From: a virus
IMG/VR virus record: IMGVR_UViG_3300031576_000073
Span: 1 to 49,197 of that record
DNA length: 49,197 nt
Direction: 5' to 3' (one strand)
Made by a program: the position numbers and the translations under genes
Part shown: positions 47,706 to 49,197 of the stretch, one piece after another
Layout of the letters: each line of letters opens with the position of its first letter
How positions within the stretch are numbered: the first letter of the stretch is position 1
Notes under the pieces: model-generated
Seen by the model: the letters and a program-made list of their open reading frames with translations, nothing else
Told to the model about the DNA's origin: nothing
Databases searched by the model: none

Positions 47706-48257
47706 ATGAACATGAAACTATCTGAAGCGCTACGTAAAGGTGCAGAGATGATCGGATGGCAACAAGCCCATGGGTACCTTTTTTTGTTCAATTATGAAGG
47801 TAACGTACAACAAGATGTACGTGCCGCTTGTGCTATAGGATGCATAGCACTAGGAATGGGCTGGGACCCAAAAAAAGAGGGAAGGGAATGGTTTATAAAA
47901 GATTGTATACCGAATGAAAATATGCGACATTTTTTGATAGACAAAAATGATATGGATAGAAATAGTCTTGAAGAAATCTTACAGCTTTTAGAACTCATGG
48001 AGAAAGAAAATGAATCTGAATCACTACCACGATGCTCTAGTTGTGGTGAACGAGAAGAAGATTTGCTAGATGATACCGTCCGAACTCTCTTGTGGGTAGA
48101 TGGTTTTCTACTTTGTGAAGGCTGCATAGATGATCTTCTGCTATGTCCTTCATGTGAAAAACCTACAATGACACGAGGTCTTTGCAAAAAGTGTCAAAGC
48201 GTTTACGATTCTCGTCCAACGTGGGCAAAGCTTACTATAGAATCTCAAGAGGACTAA
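47706..48257 (+). CDS. CAIGCIALG paralogue fused to zinc fingers
   Basis: The ATG at 47706 follows TTTTAGGAGCAAAT. The 183-residue protein repeats the family start (MNMKLSEALRKGAEMIGWQQ) and motif (AACAIGCIALGMG) of the gene at 45229. It then adds a C-terminal zinc-binding region with four cysteine pairs (CSSCG, LCEGC, LCPSC, LCKKC) over residues about 108-165. The extension could bind nucleic acid or another protein. It is the longest of the three paralogues and comes right after a terminator. Confidence 0.85.
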   Translation: MNMKLSEALRKGAEMIGWQQAHGYLFLFNYEGNVQQDVRAACAIGCIALGMGWDPKKEGREWFIKDCIPNENMRHFLIDKNDMDRNSLEEILQLLELMEKENESESLPRCSSCGEREEDLLDDTVRTLLWVDGFLLCEGCIDDLLLCPSCEKPTMTRGLCKKCQSVYDSRPTWAKLTIESQED

Positions 48258-48262
48258 CAGAA

Positions 48263-48454
48263 ATGGTAACTAAGATAACAGAATATAAAGGTAGGCCAAT
48301 TTTCGGCATCTATAAGACAACGGAGGAAACATATCCGGTTGTTTCATTCGGTCTAGAAAAAGCAAAGGTTATTCTTGCTCATATAGATGGCATTAAAAGT
48401 TTTGTTCTAACAGCAGGAAAGGAGACTCATAATGACAAGCAAAGAGTACGTTAG
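48263..48454 (+). CDS. Hypothetical 63-residue protein
   Basis: The ATG at 48263 (MVTKITEYKGRPIFGIYKTT) follows AGAGGACTAACAGAA, a good ribosome site, so it replaces an upstream start inside the zinc-finger gene. The protein is a small alpha/beta unit (KVILAHIDGIKSFV). It overlaps the next gene by 23 bases. No family was recognised. Confidence 0.75.
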   Translation: MVTKITEYKGRPIFGIYKTTEETYPVVSFGLEKAKVILAHIDGIKSFVLTAGKETHNDKQRVR

Positions 48455-48629
48455 AGCTACCTTTGATGCGGAAGGGCCGTTAGGTGTTTTGAAATATCTA
48501 GAAGAAATACTTTTAGAATTACGAGACACCTGGAACGATAAAGACATGCGCGCAGTATGCATTAGGGATGCGAAAATACTTGCCGATGCAGCAGAAGAAA
48601 TAGCCAAGCCTCTTGGCCGCAATGCCTAA
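48432..48629 (+). CDS. Hypothetical acidic 65-residue protein
   Basis: The ATG at 48432 has AAGGAG nearby. The protein is helical and acidic (EYVRATFDAEGPLGVLKYLE, later AVCIRDAKILADAAEEIAKP). It is the last gene before the GC-rich array. No family was recognised. Confidence 0.75.
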   Translation: MTSKEYVRATFDAEGPLGVLKYLEEILLELRDTWNDKDMRAVCIRDAKILADAAEEIAKPLGRNA

Positions 48630-48642
48630 CCGGATGTACTTC

Positions 48643-49197
48643 GGGAGCCTCTGGGGCCACTCCCTGGGGGCCTCTGGGGCCGCTCCCCAGGGGCCTCCAG
48701 GGCCGCTCCCCAGGGGCCTCTGGGGCCGCTCCCCAGAGGCCTCCAGGGCCGCTCCCCAGAGGCCTCCAGGGCCGCTCCCCAGGGGCCTCCAGGGCCACTC
48801 CCCAGGGGCCTCCAGGGCCGCTCCCCAGGGGCCTCCAGGGCCGCTCCCCAGGGGCCTCCAGGGCCACTCCCCAGGGGCCTCCAGGGCCGCTCCCCAGGGG
48901 CCTCCAGGGCCGCTCCCCAGGGGCCTCCAGGGCCGCTCCCCAGGGGCCTCTGGGGCCGCTCCCTGGGGGCCTCTGGGGCCGCTCCCTGGGAGCCTCCGGG
49001 GTCGCTCCCTGGGAGCCTCCGGGGTCGCTCCCTGGGAGCCTCCGGGGTCGCTCCCTGGGGGCCTCTGGGGCCGCTCCCTGGGGGCCTCTGGGGCCGCTCC
49101 CTGGGAGCCTCCGGGGTCGCTCCCTGGGAGCCTCCGGGGTCGCTCCCTGGGAGCCTCCGGGGTCGCTCCCTGGGGGCCTCTGGGGCCGCTCCCTGGG
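48643..49197. repeat. GC-rich 23-bp tandem array, right part
   Basis: The array continues with about 24 units of 23 bp. It starts with a hybrid unit, then units mostly of type C (GGGGCCTCCAGGG..., ending CCCCA). From 48943 it switches to A A B B B A A B B B A. The stretch 48943-49197 equals 1-255 exactly. Joined on a circle, the array has about 28 full units plus a partial one. A units carry G-runs that fit a G-quadruplex pattern, and unit junctions such as GCTCCCTGGGAGC are palindromic. Confidence 0.97.

Noticed and set aside
48562-48867. Minus-strand frame of 101 residues in the GC-rich array
   Set aside because: It is an artefact of the 23-bp repeat, giving a 23-residue repeat with no start signal or independent sequence.

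Overview
The window looks like one complete tailed-phage (siphovirus-type) genome, assembled as a circle. The first 255 bases and the last 255 bases are identical by direct reading, so the unit genome is about 48,942 bp. Both ends lie inside the same GC-rich array of 23-bp repeats, while most genes are AT-rich (ATA, AGA and TTA codons dominate). The tail module (DUF2460, DUF2163, NlpC/P60 peptidase, Phage-tail_3 hub, DUF2793) is the type found in gene transfer agents and phages of Alphaproteobacteria and related Gram-negatives. A lipoprotein and a membrane coiled-coil protein fit a Gram-negative host. I infer a low-GC Gram-negative host; the sequence does not name it. No integrase or repressor was recognised, so a lytic life style is likely but unproven.

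Layout. (1) From 381 to 15737 all genes run rightward and form the replication half. It holds an SF2/SNF2-type helicase, a RecB/Cas4-like nuclease, a Sak4-like ATPase with a putative ssDNA-binding partner, and a block of small GC-richer accessory genes (7111-9653). It continues with a 948-residue TOPRIM primase fused to an MCM-type helicase, an acidic-tailed protein, a family-4 uracil-DNA glycosylase and a family-A DNA polymerase. (2) From 43114 down to 15751 all genes run leftward and form the virion half. Read in transcription order it gives RuvC-like resolvase, small and large terminase, a membrane/lysis-like cluster, minor virion proteins, portal, scaffold, P22-type coat protein, connectors, tail terminator, tail tube, tail chaperones with a -1 frameshift, tape measure, distal tail protein, tailspike, DUF2163, peptidase, tail hub and DUF2793. 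(3) 43115-44718 is a gene-poor divergent region of about 1.6 kb with repeats and hairpins, the best place for early and late promoters and perhaps an origin. (4) From 44719 to 48629 rightward accessory genes of mixed GC content follow. They include three paralogous small proteins, a sliding-clamp-like protein and a DUF932 protein. They lead through the 23-bp array back to position 381.

How it may work. The TOPRIM-MCM protein would unwind and prime DNA in place of the usual DnaB-type helicase. PolA would copy it, perhaps with the clamp-like protein as a processivity factor. Sak4, the ssDNA-binding protein, the nuclease and RuvC would handle recombination and branch removal before packaging. 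The most unusual observations are the TOPRIM-MCM fusion, in-frame GGAGNCTCC palindrome repeats inside the terminase gene, the GC-rich terminal array, a lambda-like G GGA AAC frameshift site, and a distal tail gene that appears to start on ATA.
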